Shown here: positions 51,452 to 61,600 of the stretch, in pieces | How the letters are laid out: every line of letters begins with the position of its first letter | Position numbering within the stretch: position 1 is the first letter of the stretch | NCBI GenBank assembly: GCA_965214115.1 | Contig: CBDCAU010000008.1 | Span: forward strand, 496,001-560,000 | DNA: 64,000 nucleotides | Reading direction: 5' to 3' | Origin: Owenweeksia sp965214115 | GTDB lineage: Bacteria; Bacteroidota; Bacteroidia; Flavobacteriales; Schleiferiaceae | Notes under the pieces: generated by a model | What the model was told of the DNA's origin: nothing | What the model saw: only the letters and a program-made list of their open reading frames with translations | The model's database searches: none | Translations under genes and position numbers: made by a program

Positions 51452-51778
51452 ATGACTACTTCTCCCAAAAACAACAAGATGACCGACCCTTTCGAGAAAA
51501 TTATTTTAGAAGATGGCCTTCGTATTTCCGATGTTCAATTTGATAAAGAGGCTGGCTGGCTCCTCGCCGTTTTGAACAATCATCAAATTATCAAAAACAA
51601 CCTTTCTGAGTTTGAATGTTTGGCCGACGCCGAACTGGAGCAATTGAAAAATTGGCGATTGATTGGAAAGGGCATTGGCATCCATTGGCCGGATTTGGAC
51701 GAGGATTTGTCGCTCAAGGGGCTAATAAAATCGGCAGCTTTGCGGGAGGCGCTTTTGAAATTGAAGAAAGCGAGCTGA
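51452..51778 (+). CDS. DUF2442 domain protein, second locus
   Basis: 108 residues. MTDPFEKIILEDGLRISDVQ and KEAGWLLAVLNNHQIIKNNL, then WRLIGKGIGIHWPDLDEDLS and LKGLI at the end: the DUF2442 pattern. It is longer and different from the one at 6942. ATG 51479 is an alternative start. No DUF4160 partner is adjacent. Confidence 0.78.
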   Translation: MTTSPKNNKMTDPFEKIILEDGLRISDVQFDKEAGWLLAVLNNHQIIKNNLSEFECLADAELEQLKNWRLIGKGIGIHWPDLDEDLSLKGLIKSAALREALLKLKKAS

Positions 51779-51840
51779 GCCGCTGCGGCGCTTCCACCAA
51801 CTGCTATCAACGGTTGAAAACTGTCGGTGTTTTTTTTTGA

Positions 51841-51886
51841 AACCCTGACAGGGTAATATGGATTCCTATAATACCCTGTCAGGGTT
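51841..51886. repeat. Palindromic repeat AACCCTGACAGGGTA
   Basis: The arms AACCCTGACAGGGTA (51841-51855) and TACCCTGTCAGGGTT (51872-51886) enclose 16 bases. Located between DUF2442 and galE, it may terminate both. Confidence 0.8.
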
Positions 51887-51911
51887 CTTCCCGCCCAAAT
51901 AACTCAATAAC

Positions 51912-52931
51912 CTAATAACTCCTAACTTTCCTCTCCCACCGCCAAGCATCCTCCATCGCATCATCCAAATCCTTCTCCGCCTGCCAGCCCAAAATTTCAT
52001 TTGCCTTAGAAGTATCCGCAAAAGCCGCCGTAACATCGCCTGCCCGTCTTTCCACAATTTTATAATTCAACTTTTCGCCGCTGTTTTTTTCAAAACTTTG
52101 GATGACTTCCAAAACGGTGCTGCCCGTGCCGGTGCCGAGGTTGAAGACTTCGTAATTATCGGAATTCTTTCTTTCCAAAAGCCGCTCCACCGCCACCACG
52201 TGCGCTTTGGCAACATCAACGACGTGGATGTAATCGCGGACGCAAGTGCCGTCGCGCGTGTCGTAATCATCACCAAAAACGGAAAGTTGCTCGCGGATAC
52301 CCGCCGCCGTCTGCGTAACGTATGGCACCAAATTGAGCGGCGCGCCCAGCGGCAGTTCGCCGATCTTCGCGGAAGGGTGCGCGCCAATCGGATTGAAATA
52401 CCGCAATGAAATCACTTTAAAACCGTGCGCCGCAATGGCGTCTTTCAAAATTTCCTCGCCAATTTGCTTTGTATTTCCGTAAGGAGAAATGGCGGGAACG
52501 ACCGGAGAATCCTCGGTAATCGGCAGATTTTTCGCCTCGCCATAGACCGTGCAGGAACTGGAAAAAATCAGATTGTCCAGCTTGCGGTCGCGCATTTCTT
52601 GTAAAAGATAAACCAGCGCGCCGAGGTTGTTTTCATAATAATCCAGCGGTTTTTCCACCGATTCGCCCACCGCTTTGTAGGCCGCAAAATGGATGATACC
52701 GTCCAAATCTTGATGGTCATCCAAAAAAGACTGGACTTGCTTTTTGTCCTTTAAATCGATTTTATGGAAGGCGGGTTTTTTCCTTGAAATAGCTTCGATG
52801 CCTTCGAGCACATCCAAAGTGGTGTTGCTCAAATTATCCACTACAATCGCCTCGTGGCCAGCCGCTTGCAGCTCTACCACGGTGTGCGAGCCGATGAATC
52901 CTAATCCGCCCGTAACCAAAATTTTAGCCAT
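51912..52931 (-). CDS. galE: UDP-glucose 4-epimerase
   Basis: 339 residues from ATG 52931: MAKILVTGGLGFIGSHTVVE, FSSSCTVYGEAKNLPITED with YGNTKQIGEE (Tyr/Lys), RYFNPIGAHPSAKIGELPLG, YDTRDGTCVRDYIHVVDVAK and the end GWQAEKDLDDAMED. It interconverts UDP-glucose and UDP-galactose for glycan synthesis. Its start overlaps the stop of the decarboxylase gene by 8 bp, so the operon is coupled. Confidence 0.95.
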   Translation of the reverse strand: MAKILVTGGLGFIGSHTVVELQAAGHEAIVVDNLSNTTLDVLEGIEAISRKKPAFHKIDLKDKKQVQSFLDDHQDLDGIIHFAAYKAVGESVEKPLDYYENNLGALVYLLQEMRDRKLDNLIFSSSCTVYGEAKNLPITEDSPVVPAISPYGNTKQIGEEILKDAIAAHGFKVISLRYFNPIGAHPSAKIGELPLGAPLNLVPYVTQTAAGIREQLSVFGDDYDTRDGTCVRDYIHVVDVAKAHVVAVERLLERKNSDNYEVFNLGTGTGSTVLEVIQSFEKNSGEKLNYKIVERRAGDVTAAFADTSKANEILGWQAEKDLDDAMEDAWRWERKVRSY

Positions 52932-53931
52932 TAACAGCAGCTTTCGGTTTGCGGATGTACTCTTCAAAATCCTTGTGCTCCTTTTTGTAAAGCTCGTCCT
53001 GCGGCAAGGATTTGAAATAATCGTAAGTGATTTTCAGGCCCTCGGCGCGGCTGATTTTCGGTTCCCATCCCAAGATTTCACGCGCTTTGTCAATGTTCGG
53101 TTGCCGCTGGGTGGGGTCGTCCTTGGGCAGTTCTTTATACACGATTTTTTGGTCCGTCCCCGTCAGTTTGATGATTTCCTCGGCGAATTCCAAAATGGAA
53201 ATTTCGTCGGGATTGCCGATGTTCACCGGAAACGGATAGTCGCTCATCAACAGGCGGTAAATGCCTTCCACCAAATCATCTACATAACAAAAACTGCGGG
53301 TTTGCGAGCCGTCGCCGAACACTGTCAAATCCTCGCCACGCAAGGCTTGGCCGATGAAGGCCGGCAAAACCCGACCGTCGTTCAGGCGCATCCGCGGCCC
53401 GTAAGTATTGAAAATGCGAATGATGCGCGTTTCCAACTCGTGGTAGGTGTGGTAGGCCATCGTCATCGCTTCTTGAAAGCGCTTGGCTTCATCATAAACG
53501 CCGCGCGGGCCCACCGGATTCACGTGGCCCCAGTATTCCTCCGTTTGTGGATGAACCTCGGGGTCGCCGTACACTTCGGAAGTGGAAGCGACCAAAATCC
53601 GCGCACCTTTTGCCATCGCTAATCCCAGACAATTGTGCGTTCCCAGCGAACCCACTTTCAAGGTTTGGATGGGAATTTTCAAATAATCAATCGGCGAGGC
53701 GGGGCTGGCAAAGTGCAAGATGTAATCCAAATGGCCCGACACGTGGATGAAATTGGAAACATCGTGATTGTAAAACTCGAACTGTTTCAGATGAAACAAA
53801 TGCTCGATGTTTTTCAAATCGCCAGTGATCAGGTTGTCCATCGCCACCACGGCAAAACCTTCTTTGATAAACCGGTCGCAAAGGTGCGAGCCGAGAAATC
53901 CGGCCGCGCCGGTAATTAAAATACGCTTCAT
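52924..53931 (-). CDS. uxs: UDP-glucuronate decarboxylase (UDP-xylose synthase type)
   Basis: 335 residues. ILITGAAGFLGSHLCDRFIK, HFASPASPIDYLKIPIQTLK, STSEVYGDPEVHPQTEEYWG, GPRGVYDEAKRFQEAMTMAY (Tyr/Lys) and RIFNTYGPRMRLNDGRVLPA are the UXS blocks. It makes UDP-xylose from UDP-glucuronate supplied by Ugd, which overlaps it by 4 bp. Nearest to UXS; a related epimerase cannot be fully excluded. Confidence 0.9.
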   Translation of the reverse strand: MKRILITGAAGFLGSHLCDRFIKEGFAVVAMDNLITGDLKNIEHLFHLKQFEFYNHDVSNFIHVSGHLDYILHFASPASPIDYLKIPIQTLKVGSLGTHNCLGLAMAKGARILVASTSEVYGDPEVHPQTEEYWGHVNPVGPRGVYDEAKRFQEAMTMAYHTYHELETRIIRIFNTYGPRMRLNDGRVLPAFIGQALRGEDLTVFGDGSQTRSFCYVDDLVEGIYRLLMSDYPFPVNIGNPDEISILEFAEEIIKLTGTDQKIVYKELPKDDPTQRQPNIDKAREILGWEPKISRAEGLKITYDYFKSLPQDELYKKEHKDFEEYIRKPKAAVNG

Positions 53932-55268
53932 ACTTCGGCCATTTTTTCAGAGGGGGAACGTTGGCCAATGCAGTGGTATTCAAAACCTTGGCGGTTCATT
54001 TCTTCGCGTTCAAAAATGTTGCGCCCGTCAAAAATCAGGGCGTTTTTCATTTTTGATTTCAGCTTTTTAAAATCCGGCGCGCGGAAGTCGTTCCATTCGG
54101 TCACGATCAAAAGTGCATCGGCGCCATCCAAGGTTTCGTATTCGTTTTCGCAATATTCGATGCGGTCGCCGAGGTCGTGCTTGGCCTCTTCCATCGCCAC
54201 GGGGTCGTAGGCGGAAACCGTTGCGCCTTCCGACAGCAATTTTTCGATAATCACCACCGAGGGCGCTTCCCGCATATCATCGGTGTTCGGTTTGAAAGAC
54301 AGACCCCACATCGCGAATTTCTTCCCGGCCAAGTTGCCCATCCGGTTTTTCACCTTATTGAAAAGGACTTCTTTTTGATCTTCGTTCACGTCTTCCACGC
54401 TTTGCAGGATGCGCATTTCGTAGCCATTTTGGCGGCCGGTGCGCACCAGCGCTTTCACGTCTTTGGGAAAACAGGAGCCGCCGTAGCCAATCCCCGGATA
54501 AATAAACCGGTTGCCGATGCGCGGGTCGCTGCCGATTCCTTTCCGTACTAAATTCACGTCCGCGCCCATAATCTCACACAAATTCGCCACATCGTTCATA
54601 AAAGAAATCTTGGTGGCCAGCATTGCGTTGGCGGCGTATTTCGTCATTTCCGCCGATGGAATATCCATAAAAATAACGGGGTGGCCGTTCAGCAAAAAGG
54701 GATGGTACAGGCGCTCCAAAACTTTTTTGGCGCGCTCGCTTTCCACACCCACCACGATGCGGTCGGGTTTCATAAAATCGTTCACCGCCGCGCCTTCTTT
54801 CAAAAATTCGGGATTCGAGGCCACGTCAAAGTCGATGTCTTTGACGCGCTTGTCCAGCGCATCTTGCAATTCTTTTTTCACCTTAGCGGCCGTCCCTACT
54901 GGCACGGTGCTTTTGGTGATGATGACGCCGTAAGAATTCATATTCTCGCCAATTTCGCGGGCCACCGCCAAAACGTACTGCAAATCCGCGCTGCCATCTT
55001 CGCCCGGCGGAGTGCCCACCGCGATGAAGGCCACGTCGCTGCCCGCGATGCTTTCCGCCAAGTTGGTGCTGAATTTCAGCTTGCCTTTCTTAAAATTTTT
55101 ATGAACGAGTTTGTCCAAACCCGGCTCGTAAATCGGCAAAATGCCGTTGCGCAGGTTCTCGATTTTTTTTTGGTCCACGTCCACGCAGGTCACGTCGATG
55201 CCCACTTCCGCGAGGCAAGTGCCCGTTACCAATCCTACGTAGCCGGTGCCGACAACAGTTATTTTCAT
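53928..55268 (-). CDS. ugd: UDP-glucose 6-dehydrogenase
   Basis: 446 residues. MKITVVGTGYVGLVTGTCLA, VAFIAVGTPPGEDGSADLQY, SNPEFLKEGAAVNDFMKPDR, ANAMLATKISFMNDVANLCE and GIGYGGSCFPKDVKALVRTG with the catalytic Cys in GSCFPKD. It oxidises UDP-glucose to UDP-glucuronate with NAD, the substrate of the next gene. Coupled to the decarboxylase by a 4 bp overlap. Confidence 0.97.
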   Translation of the reverse strand: MKITVVGTGYVGLVTGTCLAEVGIDVTCVDVDQKKIENLRNGILPIYEPGLDKLVHKNFKKGKLKFSTNLAESIAGSDVAFIAVGTPPGEDGSADLQYVLAVAREIGENMNSYGVIITKSTVPVGTAAKVKKELQDALDKRVKDIDFDVASNPEFLKEGAAVNDFMKPDRIVVGVESERAKKVLERLYHPFLLNGHPVIFMDIPSAEMTKYAANAMLATKISFMNDVANLCEIMGADVNLVRKGIGSDPRIGNRFIYPGIGYGGSCFPKDVKALVRTGRQNGYEMRILQSVEDVNEDQKEVLFNKVKNRMGNLAGKKFAMWGLSFKPNTDDMREAPSVVIIEKLLSEGATVSAYDPVAMEEAKHDLGDRIEYCENEYETLDGADALLIVTEWNDFRAPDFKKLKSKMKNALIFDGRNIFEREEMNRQGFEYHCIGQRSPSEKMAEV

Positions 55269-55276
55269 AGTTCAAA

Positions 55277-56428
55277 TTATTGATTTACAAACTGCAAGAC
55301 AGTTTCTGTAATGTGATTCAACTGATTTTCAGTTAGTTCTGTATGCATAGGTAACGAAATTACCCGTTCCGTCAAACTTTCCGTCACCGGAAAATCACCT
55401 TTTTTATAGCGATTGCTTTTGTACGCCTTTTGTTCGTGAAGCGCCACGGGATAGTAAATCATCGCGGGGATTTCCTTTTCCATCAAGAATTTCTGCATCG
55501 CGTTCCGATCGATGCGCGCGTCCAGTTTCAAAGTGTATTGATGGAAAACGTGGGAGCTGTTTTTGGCGCGGTGCGGCGGGGTCAGGTTTGGATTTTCCGC
55601 GAAAGCGGCGTCGTACCAATCGGCGGCGCGGCGGCGGGCGGCGTTGTACTCGTCCAGCCACGGCAGCTTTTGCCGCAAAATGGCCGCCTGCATCGAATCC
55701 AACCTCGAATTGACGCCCACGATGTCGTGGTAATAGCGTTCGCCTTGGCCGTGGTTCGCGATTTTCCGCAGCTTTTCTGCCAAAGTTTTGTTATTGGTCA
55801 TCATCGCGCCGCCATCGCCGTAGCAACCCAGATTTTTACTGGGAAAAAAAGAAGTGCAACCGATGTCGCCGATCGTACCCGCCTTTTGCTGGCGCGCGTC
55901 TCCCGATGCCTGTCTTTTTTTAAAAATAAAATCCGCGCCAATGGCCTGCGCCGCGTCTTCCACCACTTTCAGTTTGTGCTTTTTGGCAATTTTCAAGATG
56001 GCCTCCATATCCGCGCACTGGCCGAAAAGATGGACGGGCACGATGGCCTTCGTTTTTTCGGTAATCGCCTTTTCGATTTCCTCTACATCTATATTAAAGG
56101 TGTCGGGATACACGTCCACCAAAACGGGGGTCAATCCCAAGAGCGCGATGACCTCCGCCGTAGCCACGTAAGTAAAGGTGGGGACGATGACTTCGTCGCC
56201 GGGTTTCAATCCCAGCGCCATCAGCGCGATTTGCAGCGCGTCCGTGCCGTTGGCGCACGGGATGACGTATTTTACTTCGAGGTAATTTTCCAGCTCGGTT
56301 TGAAAGTTTTTCACCGCCGGCCCGTTGATGTAGGCCGAGGAGCGGACCACCTCCATAATCGCCTCATCCACTTGCGGCTGGATGCGCTGGTACTGCGCCA
56401 GCAGATCGACCATCTGAATTTTTCGCAT
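55277..56428 (-). CDS. DegT/DnrJ/EryC1/StrS family sugar aminotransferase
   Basis: 383 residues. MRKIQMVDLLAQYQRIQPQV, YVIPCANGTDALQIALMALG, VIVPTFTYVATAEVIALLGL, VVEDAAQAIGADFIF and TSFFPSKNLGCYGDGGAMMT with the PLP Lys in PSKNLG. It transaminates keto-sugars for surface glycans. First gene of the DegT-Ugd-Uxs-GalE operon; separated from ugd by 8 bp. A TATCTTTG box lies 21 bp upstream. Confidence 0.93.
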   Translation of the reverse strand: MRKIQMVDLLAQYQRIQPQVDEAIMEVVRSSAYINGPAVKNFQTELENYLEVKYVIPCANGTDALQIALMALGLKPGDEVIVPTFTYVATAEVIALLGLTPVLVDVYPDTFNIDVEEIEKAITEKTKAIVPVHLFGQCADMEAILKIAKKHKLKVVEDAAQAIGADFIFKKRQASGDARQQKAGTIGDIGCTSFFPSKNLGCYGDGGAMMTNNKTLAEKLRKIANHGQGERYYHDIVGVNSRLDSMQAAILRQKLPWLDEYNAARRRAADWYDAAFAENPNLTPPHRAKNSSHVFHQYTLKLDARIDRNAMQKFLMEKEIPAMIYYPVALHEQKAYKSNRYKKGDFPVTESLTERVISLPMHTELTENQLNHITETVLQFVNQ

Positions 56429-56448
56429 TTTGTAGGGAAAATCGGCGG

Positions 56449-56456
56449 CAAAGATA
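56449..56456 (-). promoter_or_regulatory. -7 box of the nucleotide-sugar operon
   Basis: TATCTTTG followed by CCGCC on the minus strand, 20 bp before the DegT start. Confidence 0.5.
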
Positions 56457-56479
56457 ATCCGCTTGTGTTAAGGAGGCTT

Positions 56480-56487
56480 TAAATTTG
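56480..56487 (+). promoter_or_regulatory. -7 box of the 56504 gene
   Basis: TAAATTTG followed by CCGA, 16 bp before the ATG. With the box at 56449 it forms a divergent promoter pair in the 75 bp intergenic region. Confidence 0.5.
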
Positions 56488-56503
56488 CCGAAAGGCCGTA
56501 AAA

Positions 56504-57265
56504 ATGAGACCCATCGTAATAGTTTTGATTTTGAGCGTTTTAGCGAGCGCCCCGCTTTTTTCTCAACGGAAGAAAAAAGACAACACCGGCGCGGCCTGGC
56601 TGGTGAAGGCGGGCGGCGGCATCAACGAAAGCGGCGGCGCGTGGGCCGAGCGGTTTGGCCGCCATTATTGGGTGGGCGCGGGCGGCGCTTATCAAACTGA
56701 AAAACTATGGCAGTTTGGCGTTTCGGGCCGTTTTTTTACTGGAAACAATGTGAAAAACGTGGATGAAATCCTGAACCCCATCCTCAATCCGCTGGGGCAG
56801 ATTTTTGCGCAATCCGGCACTTATGCGGACGTTACCGTTTCACAGCGGGGCTGGGCGGTGTTTGGCGAAGTGGCCAAGACGCTGCCCGTTTTCAAGGCCA
56901 ACCACAATTCGGGTCTGCACGTGGCGGCGGGCGCGGGCTATCTCAGCCATTGGGTGCACATTTCCAATTTCAACGATGACACTCCCCAACTGATGGGCGA
57001 TTTTGACAAAGGCTACGACCAGCTTTCGGGCGGGCCGGCCTTGCGGCAAAGTATCGGCTATCAATTTTTGGCCAAAAACCGCCGCGTCAATTTCAATGTT
57101 TCTTTGGAACTTATGCAGGTGTATTCCCAAAATTATCGCGGCTATCATTTCGGCACGGGCCAGTTTTCCGATGGCTCCGTTTGGGATTTTTCGTATGGGA
57201 TAAAAGCGCAATGGATCCTGCCGATTTACCAGCAGCCCCGCTCCCAAGAATATTTTTACGATTGA
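56504..57265 (+). CDS. Secreted beta-rich protein, outer-membrane protein-like
   Basis: 253 residues. Signal peptide MRPIVIVLILSVLASAPLFS-Q, then regular beta strands (AWLVKAGGGINESGGAWAER, HYWVGAGGAYQTEKLWQFGV, GLHVAAGAGYLSHWVHISNF, VNFNVSLELMQVYSQNYRGY). It ends IYQQPRSQEYFYD. Probably an outer-membrane barrel; no family recognised. Its TGA overlaps the kdtA ATG by one base (TGATG), so they are coupled, which hints at a role in the outer membrane. Confidence 0.72.
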   Translation: MRPIVIVLILSVLASAPLFSQRKKKDNTGAAWLVKAGGGINESGGAWAERFGRHYWVGAGGAYQTEKLWQFGVSGRFFTGNNVKNVDEILNPILNPLGQIFAQSGTYADVTVSQRGWAVFGEVAKTLPVFKANHNSGLHVAAGAGYLSHWVHISNFNDDTPQLMGDFDKGYDQLSGGPALRQSIGYQFLAKNRRVNFNVSLELMQVYSQNYRGYHFGTGQFSDGSVWDFSYGIKAQWILPIYQQPRSQEYFYD

Positions 57266-58503
57266 TGTTCCGCGCGCTTTACAGTTTTGGGATTCGCGCG
57301 TTCGGCTTGGGCTTATGGGCCGCTTCTTTTTTTAGTGAAAAAGCCAAGAAGCGGTCGAAAGGCGGGCGGCTTTCCTATAAAAATTTACACAAAAAACTGG
57401 GCGCGGATTCTATCCTGTGGTTTCACGCAGCCTCGCTGGGCGAAGCGGAAATGGCGCTGCCCATCATTCAAAATCTCAAACAGGAATTTCCCGCCAACAA
57501 AACTCTGCTGACATTTTTCTCGCCTTCGGGGATTGATCATTTCAAACCCAACCCCGCCGTGGATTTTGTGGACTATTTGCCGCTGGACACCCCGCAAAAC
57601 GCACGGAAGTTTTTGGACGCCGGAAATTTTCAGCTCGCATTTTTTATCAAATATGAAATCTGGCCGAATTTCTTCACGGAAACTTTGCGCCGAAAAATCC
57701 CGCTGGTGCTGGCGCCCGCCGTTTTTCGCGACACTCATTTTTATTTTAAAAAACCCGCGCGCCATTTTTTTCTTCCTCTTTTAAAAAAGCTCGACGGCAT
57801 TTTGGTGCAAGATCAATACTCACTGCAACTCCTTCAAAAAGAAGGTTTTAAAAATGTGGAAAGGGTAGGGGACAGCCGCTTCGACCGCGTAGCGCAAAAC
57901 CGTAAAGCGGAATTCTCGGACGCGGTTTTGGAAACATTCACGGACAAGCAAACGGTTTTAATTGGCGGCAGCACCTGGCCGCCGGGCGAGGGAATCTTAC
58001 AAAAAATCGCCATCGAATTCTCATCATTAAAAATCATTATCGCGCCGCACGATGTGAGCGAAAAGCATTTGCAAGGCATTGAAAGACAGTTGGCGGGGAA
58101 AACGTTTCGCCACAGTGCGCCGCCCGCCGATTTTATTGAAAGACAAATCTGCCTCATTGACGGCGTAGGCAAATTGAGCAAAATGTATCGCTACGGCGAT
58201 TTTGCCTACATCGGCGGCGGGTTTGGCGCGGGGCTGCACAATGCGCTGGAGGCCGTGGCGTACGGGCTGCCGATTTTCTTTGGGCCGCGCCACCAGCATT
58301 TTATCGAGACCAAAGAAATGATGCGCCTTGGTTTTGCCCACGCGGTTTCAAATTCGGCCGATGCAAAAACGCTCGTCAAAGAATGGATAGAAAATTCCGA
58401 TATTTTAGAAAATCAAAGTCGGGCCGCTTTGCAATTTATTGAAAACCAAAGCGGTGCAACCCAGCGTATCGTTCATTTTTGCCGCGCGCTACTTCACAGA
58501 TAA
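57265..58503 (+). CDS. kdtA: 3-deoxy-D-manno-octulosonic acid (Kdo) transferase
   Basis: 412 residues from ATG 57265. N-terminal membrane anchor (YSFGIRAFGLGLWAASFFSE), then FHAASLGEAEMALPIIQNLK (GEAE with the conserved acidic residue), LLTFFSPSGIDHFKP, DYLPLDTPQNARKFLDAG, FIKYEIWPNFFTE and, in the C-terminal half, VLIGGSTWPPGEGILQK and YIGGGFGAGLHNALEAVAYG. It adds Kdo to lipid A. Coupled to the upstream outer-membrane-like gene. Confidence 0.93.
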   Translation: MFRALYSFGIRAFGLGLWAASFFSEKAKKRSKGGRLSYKNLHKKLGADSILWFHAASLGEAEMALPIIQNLKQEFPANKTLLTFFSPSGIDHFKPNPAVDFVDYLPLDTPQNARKFLDAGNFQLAFFIKYEIWPNFFTETLRRKIPLVLAPAVFRDTHFYFKKPARHFFLPLLKKLDGILVQDQYSLQLLQKEGFKNVERVGDSRFDRVAQNRKAEFSDAVLETFTDKQTVLIGGSTWPPGEGILQKIAIEFSSLKIIIAPHDVSEKHLQGIERQLAGKTFRHSAPPADFIERQICLIDGVGKLSKMYRYGDFAYIGGGFGAGLHNALEAVAYGLPIFFGPRHQHFIETKEMMRLGFAHAVSNSADAKTLVKEWIENSDILENQSRAALQFIENQSGATQRIVHFCRALLHR

Positions 58504-58696
58504 ACAACTGGGCGCGCCACTATCATTTTTTTGCGCATATTTGCCGCCACTCTCTCTATCGTTCAGCTCTCCTCTCTTTTTTCAACTGCTATTCGCGTGC
58601 TATCGTGTGGCTTTGGCGTTTTTACAAATGCCAAGACATCGTCAGTCGTGAATGTTTTTTTTGAACTTGATTAACTCATAATATCCACTACCTTCA

Positions 58697-61600
58697 ATGG
58701 TAAAGCATTTTCATTGGCTTGCCGCGGCTTTGGCATTTTCCGCGGCGGGCTTGGTATTTTTTCCCACTGGTTTTTGGTTGAATTCATCGTCGGAGGAGGC
58801 GCCGGGCAATAATTTCCCCACCGTTTATCTGCAAGCGCAAGACACCGCCCGCGCCTATTATGTGGGCGACACTTTCCGTTTTGAGGCCTTGGCCGATGAT
58901 TGCGACGGTACGGTGCGAAGGGTGTATTTCGCTGATTCGGCACAGGGCATTTTGCAGCAAAAAAGTTCTTATCCCTTTGATTTTGAATACATTGCAACGG
59001 ACACGCTATGGCACAGCTTCTACGCCATAGCGGTGGACGATTTTGGCGATTCTGGAATTTCGCCAATGGTCAAAGTGCGCGCTTTTGACTTTTCTTCGGT
59101 GGCGGCCCGGCCGGTTTATCCTACCGATTCGGTGGTGTGGGTGCGCACTTGGGGCAATGCCGCCCCTGACAGCACCTTCCCGTCCATCAAAGAGGCGGTG
59201 GATTATTTGGCCACTTTCACTTGGACGGATTCCGTCACCGTGAACCTGCTGGGGCAAACGTATCTGGAAAATCAGATGATCGTATTGGACGGCGCGGCCA
59301 TTGCCAGCCAAAAACATTTGCTGCGCATCGTGGGCGGCCACCATCCGTTCCGCATTTCACAGCAGTATAAAAATGGCTACAGCCGATGGCAAGCTACGGG
59401 AGGCAGTGCGGTGCTGCGCGTGGCAATGGACAACGTGATCATCGACAGCGTGGAATTTTCGGGGGCGGGCGGCCCTAAAAATCAGGGTTTGGTGGAATGG
59501 GCGGACAACAGCTGTAACTTGGGGTTGCGCCACAGCGCTTTCGCGGAAGGTGGTACGGGGCTGGCCACCAGCGGCACGGGCCAGCAGGGCGGCTTTTTCT
59601 ATCAAATGGAAAGCCACGGGCTGAGCGGATTGACTTTCAACATCGGCTCTTCCAAAAACGTGGGCGCGCTGGCGGCCACCAGCTTTGCGCAGCGGCAGGA
59701 GGCGGATTATGAGCACCGCCAAATCGTGATTGACGGGCTGCGCGTTTATCCCGCCGCCAATGGCCCTTACCACGGCGGCGTTTCCGCGTATATGACGCGC
59801 GGGCTGCGCGTTTCTCGAATGGAAATCGAAACCCGCCAGATTCCCTTGTGGGTGTACGGCTGCCGCGAGGTGGAAGTCAAAACCGTGTGGGTGAAAGCCT
59901 ACGGCCAAAACCTCGCCGGCGGCGGCGGTTTGGAAATCAAGAACAGCGACAGTTTAAACGTGGCGCACTGCTTCTTGAATTCGGGCAACCAGAGCGGCGC
60001 GCATAATTATTTTTATTTTAAAGATTGCCAAGACATTGATTTTATGCACAATACGGGATTGCCGAACAATCCCAACGACCGTTTGGTAAAAATGGAAAAC
60101 GTGGCGAGGGTCAATTTTAGGGGAAACCTGCTGCCGGGCGATTTGCGCCCCAGCAGCGTTGAATTTGCCACGGCGGACTCGGCCAATTGGCATAGCGACT
60201 ATAACGTATTTGCGGCGCGCGGCAAATACAATGCGGCTTTGGAACTGTACAACATTCCGCTGGGCGGCGGCGCGGCCGGCAATTTGAAAGTAACCGGGCT
60301 GGGCGGCGACAACAATTTTCCGCTGGAGCGGGATTTTCAAAAATACCGCCAGCACTGCGGGCAGGACGGGCATTCCAAGTTCGTCTTCCCCTCGGGAAAC
60401 CTCGTTACGTTGGACAGCACCGTGTTGCAGGCTACGTCGGTGGGCCGCAATATGGTGTGGGAAATGTTCGTGGAAGATTCGCTGGAACTAGGCGGCCGCA
60501 AGCGCACCCTGCCCACCGACGCGGGCGCCACGGATGCCGATGCCGTACCGGGGGCGCGCGATGCTTTTTGCAATACGATTTTCCTCTGCGAAAGCTGCCT
60601 GCCGCCCGCCTACCAAAATCCCCAGCCGCAAAACCACCCCGTGGCGGCGGTCATCAGCCGGGCGGACATCCACAGCACCATCGACATCGTGCGCGGCCAC
60701 GCCACCAACGCGCGCGGCGAGGCAATGGACGTAAAGTCGATGATCGACACCAGCGACGTGCTTTTCAAAACTGGCGGCCAAATCCATAAACTAAAAACCA
60801 AAGACCCGCTGCGCACTTGGAACGTGAAATTTGAGGAGATGAGGCAGGGCTGGAAAAACCCGGTGAACGGCATCATCGAATGGAAATACCCGGTAGGTAT
60901 GGACAGTATAATGGTATGGACGGGCAGCAACGTGCCGGGGCCGGACAACTGGTTCCGCTTTTGGGCCAGCAACGATATGGTGAACTGGGTGCCCTTGACG
61001 GGAAAACTCAACTGGACGTTTTTCCGCCACTTTGTGAACGAGGCCGTTTCGGATACTTCCAAATACCATTTCTTCAAAGCCGAGCGCGGCACCATTGATA
61101 TCAACGGGCACAGCGGCGGGCTGGTGACCAACGGCCCGCTGAAAATCGTGCTCTACGGCCGCCGCGATTCCGCCAAGGCATTTCCCGCTTATCTCGAAAA
61201 GGAGCAACTGCCCATCAGCCACCGCACTTTTGGCGATGCCGCCGGGGTGAACGCTTATTATTTTGACAGCCTGCAGCACGTGGAGCAGTTCAACGGCGTG
61301 GCGCAGTTCGTCAATTATACTTGGCACTTTACCGGCCCCGGCCAGCCGTTTGCCATCGCCCCCTCGTGGATGCGCAGCTACACCACCATTTATAAAAATG
61401 GCACCAAATTCAGTGGCCCCGACGGGCTGCCCAACCAAATGCTGCGCGCGGGGATGCCGCAAGTGTACAAACATTGGCAGCGCAACGGCGTGGGCTTTAT
61501 TTTCCAGCGTTTTCAGCAAAACAGCGATGCCTATCTGCTGGACAGCATCCAGCAATATTATGTGACGAGCAATTGGTCCGATACGGCCACCCTCACTTCC

